NCBI GenBank assembly: GCA_026929865.2
Contig: CM049400.1
Span: 20,168,501 to 20,232,500, forward strand
DNA length: 64,000 nucleotides
Reading direction: 5' to 3'
Source: Hyperoplus lanceolatus
Lineage: Eukaryota; Chordata; Actinopteri; Uranoscopiformes; Ammodytidae
Notes under the pieces: generated by a model
Database searches by the model: none
What the model was told of the DNA's origin: nothing
The model's input: the letters and a program-made list of their open reading frames with translations, nothing else
Shown: positions 62,011 to 64,000 of the stretch, piece after piece
Layout of the letters: each line of letters starts with the position of its first letter
Position numbering within the stretch: position 1 is the stretch's first letter
Translations under genes and position numbers: made by a program

Positions 62011-62403
62011 TATTGCGAAGCTAACGGCTGAATGCTACACATGCTAACAGCACTCCGAGGCAAATTAATACCATTGCAAACATTCCTTTTAGTTTCACCG
62101 TTTGAATAACTATACAAGTAGCTTCCTATCCTTTGTCTTGTTATAAACGCGGCTTTATTAGACTGATGCGGGTAAAATAAATTAGTAGATTAAGAGCAAA
62201 ACCTGGATGCTATTAAGAAGCTAGCGGCTGAATGCTACACCTGCTAACAGCACTCCGAAGCAAATTAATACCATTGAAAACATTCCTTTTAGTTTCACCG
62301 TTTGATTAACTTAACAAGTAGCTCCCTATCCTTTGTCTGGTTATAAACACAGCATTATTAGACTGCTGTGGGTAAGATAAATTAGTGGATTATAAGCAAA
62401 AGG
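62011..62403. repeat. Tandem duplication, period 200 bp
   Basis: The unit starting near GAAGCTAACGGCTGAATGCT (62018) recurs at 62218 as GAAGCTAGCGGCTGAATGCT with a constant offset of 200. It includes AACAGCACTCCGA, TTTTAGTTTCACCGTTTGA and TATCCTTTGTCT. The units differ at about one base in ten. Confidence 0.9.
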
Positions 62404-62582
62404 CTTCCATGTTGCCTGTAGGCTACTATGGGCATTTTGTTGCTTAGAGGGAAAAACAATATGGCTGTCGCTGGAAAAATTTCAGAGAATCTGGGGGCCA
62501 TGGACCAATAAGAAAAAAGGGTGTGCTTATCATAGACTACTGCAGTTGGAAGTTCCTGGTTATTAACGTGGGGTGAGGTGGC

Positions 62583-62612
62583 TTCTCTCGCTATGACGAC
62601 ATAGCGAGAGAA
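62583..62612. other. 12-bp perfect hairpin
   Basis: TTCTCTCGCTAT (62583-62594), loop GACGAC, ATAGCGAGAGAA (62601-62612). It lies in non-coding DNA and may be the core of a MITE. Confidence 0.7.
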
Positions 62613-62969
62613 ATTCTTAACGGAGTATATTGGGGCGGTTTTCAGAAAAGGGGGGAGAGTGGGAGAAGGAGATAGTTTTTTTGATACTTTGGCAGTCTCT
62701 ACACACATTGTGGACCCATTGTTATGTTAAAAAACATTGAAAAAGTGCATTTTGCATTATATGGGACTTTTAAGACTGGTTGACTAGTGGCAACTATAGT
62801 AGTCTAGGCAGTTGACCTGTGGTGGAACCCTTCACTGTGGGGTAGCCTACATAAAATAAATGTTAAATTATTTCTTGTCAACTTGTACTGTGAAATTAAT
62901 GGTGACACTGAGGGAAGCATCGCGAAAAAAGATTTATAGATACAGTATAATGCAATATCTTATGATCAG
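62613..62969. other. Spacer, nothing recognised
   Basis: Includes an AT-rich TTGTTATGTTAAAAAACATT patch and no protein-like frame. Confidence 0.4.
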
Positions 62970-64000
62970 TTAAGGCGAGACACCCCAGGTGAATAGGGAT
63001 TTTTTTTTAAACTTATAGATATCATCATGAAACGTTGCCAGTTGATTACTGACACTAACACAATTATTTTTTGTATGACATGTTTTTCTTTAATATTTTA
63101 TTAAATATGCAAATATGGCAATACTTAACCAATAATGCGTAAATTTGGGTCATTTTTTCGAGAAAGAAATCGAGACGTTGGATAAAGCCAGAGTTAAAAT
63201 TTGTATTTTATTTTAAGCACATATTAGTTTCTAAAGTTTTACACAACAGATTTTCATTTAATAAATCAAAAAATACTATGTACATGTCTTAGAAATGCAT
63301 TTTAGGCATGTTTTTAGGAGGAAAATGTATCATAAATCAGACAATTAATATATTAACAAATCCTTGTGTAAAAACCTTTAAAATAGTGCTATGAATGATT
63401 ATAGAAAGTTTGGTTGATGTCAGTGGTCTGGAAGTTGAGATATCTTTCTCAGAGTATTGGAAAAAGCTCATTTTGAGAAAACGGCCGTTAAAGATAAAAA
63501 CGTGAATTCTGCTGATAATCACTGATTATAGCTAGAGTAATTTATTGAATTAGGCCCTACACCCCTCAATGCCATATAGGCCTACCACTGCTTAACATAT
63601 ACAAACCAAAGCATAGTAACATTTACATCCACATGCTAATTTAAACGTGATTAATTCAATATTAGCCACTGTCTGTCAACCTGCTCCGGAGTCGGCACAG
63701 ACGCTCTCTCTCCCCACCATCTCCCCTCTGATCCTCTGACAGTCTGTGTCTCTCCGACGTGATCTGCGTGATTTAGGCTACATGTCTTTAACACTTCTCC
63801 CCTTTAAATGGCGATCATGTAATGTCCGTAGCCAATTGATTAAGTATTTTTTTTGTGTTGGTTGGCATATTTTCGACGTTTTTCCCATTTTATTTTGTGA
63901 TTTTTGAGCTACCCGCGGCTAGCATCACGTGATGCCTTTTAGCGATTCACATCGTCAGAAATGTGAATTAGCCAATGAGGTCGCATTCCTAGCATTGAAT
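62970..64000 (+). mobile_element. Possible TTAA element, left end only
   Basis: TTAAGGCGAGACACCCCAGG at 62970 has the form of a TTAA-anchored terminus I have seen in fish repeats. The rest to the window edge is non-coding, with TTTCTCAGAGTATTGG and GAGAAAACGGCCGTTAAAG motifs. The right end is outside the window or absent. Low confidence. Confidence 0.25.

Overview
The window looks like gene-poor nuclear DNA of a teleost fish. The evidence is a tRNA-headed V-SINE-type SINE, several Tc1-like families with long terminal inverted repeats (TIRs), piggyBac, hAT, PIF/Harbinger and TTAA-flanked elements typical of fish, and many microsatellites. I found no convincing host protein-coding gene, no rRNA or tRNA gene and no CRISPR array. 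Species cannot be fixed from the sequence. Almost every long or homologous reading frame belongs to a transposable element (TE), and nearly all are broken.

Layout. 1-993: end of a hAT element with a BED-finger remnant. 1136-2134: hAT-type non-autonomous element. 2400-6955: two copies of an unclassified repeat carrying nested insertions, plus a MITE and a truncated Harbinger with a Myb/SANT-like remnant. 7110-12282: a hAT element (8-bp target-site duplication, TSD) that received a piggyBac copy (7881-10980) and a second TTAA element (10977-11946) which share one TTAA. 12431-15555: no gene. 15556-20777: a 5.2-kb TTAA-flanked Kolobok-like element holding an inverted repeat, a P2X7-C-terminal-like fragment, a THAP-like fragment and a nested element with a 9-bp TSD. 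21559-27792: a giant foldback element with arms of about 2.6 kb, an exact 8-bp TSD and a LINE fragment in one arm. 28508-35472: an old element with AGGGGAGAACGGGG ends that encloses two Tc1-like elements, one with an almost intact transposase.

35475-44090: mostly TE-poor, non-coding sequence with one SINE. 44601-47224: three TEs nested inside one another; the innermost is a head-to-head foldback of Tc1 transposase halves. 47225-51598: mostly unique sequence. 51599-53887: a Harbinger-like element with a MADF remnant and a 1.3-kb element with TIRs. 54052-54184: compound microsatellite. 56876-58499: a second Tc1 foldback. 58767-59377: short TIR element. 59946-61596: hAT with the C-terminal part of a ZBED/SCND3-like transposase. 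62011-62403: exact 200-bp-period tandem duplication. 62970-64000: possible start of another TTAA element.

The elements do not form a working gene set. They form a layered record of insertions whose relative order can be read from the nesting. The most unusual item is the foldback element at 21559-27792; the next are the 5.2-kb TTAA element and the recurrent 9-bp-TSD family with TAGCCTGG-type ends.
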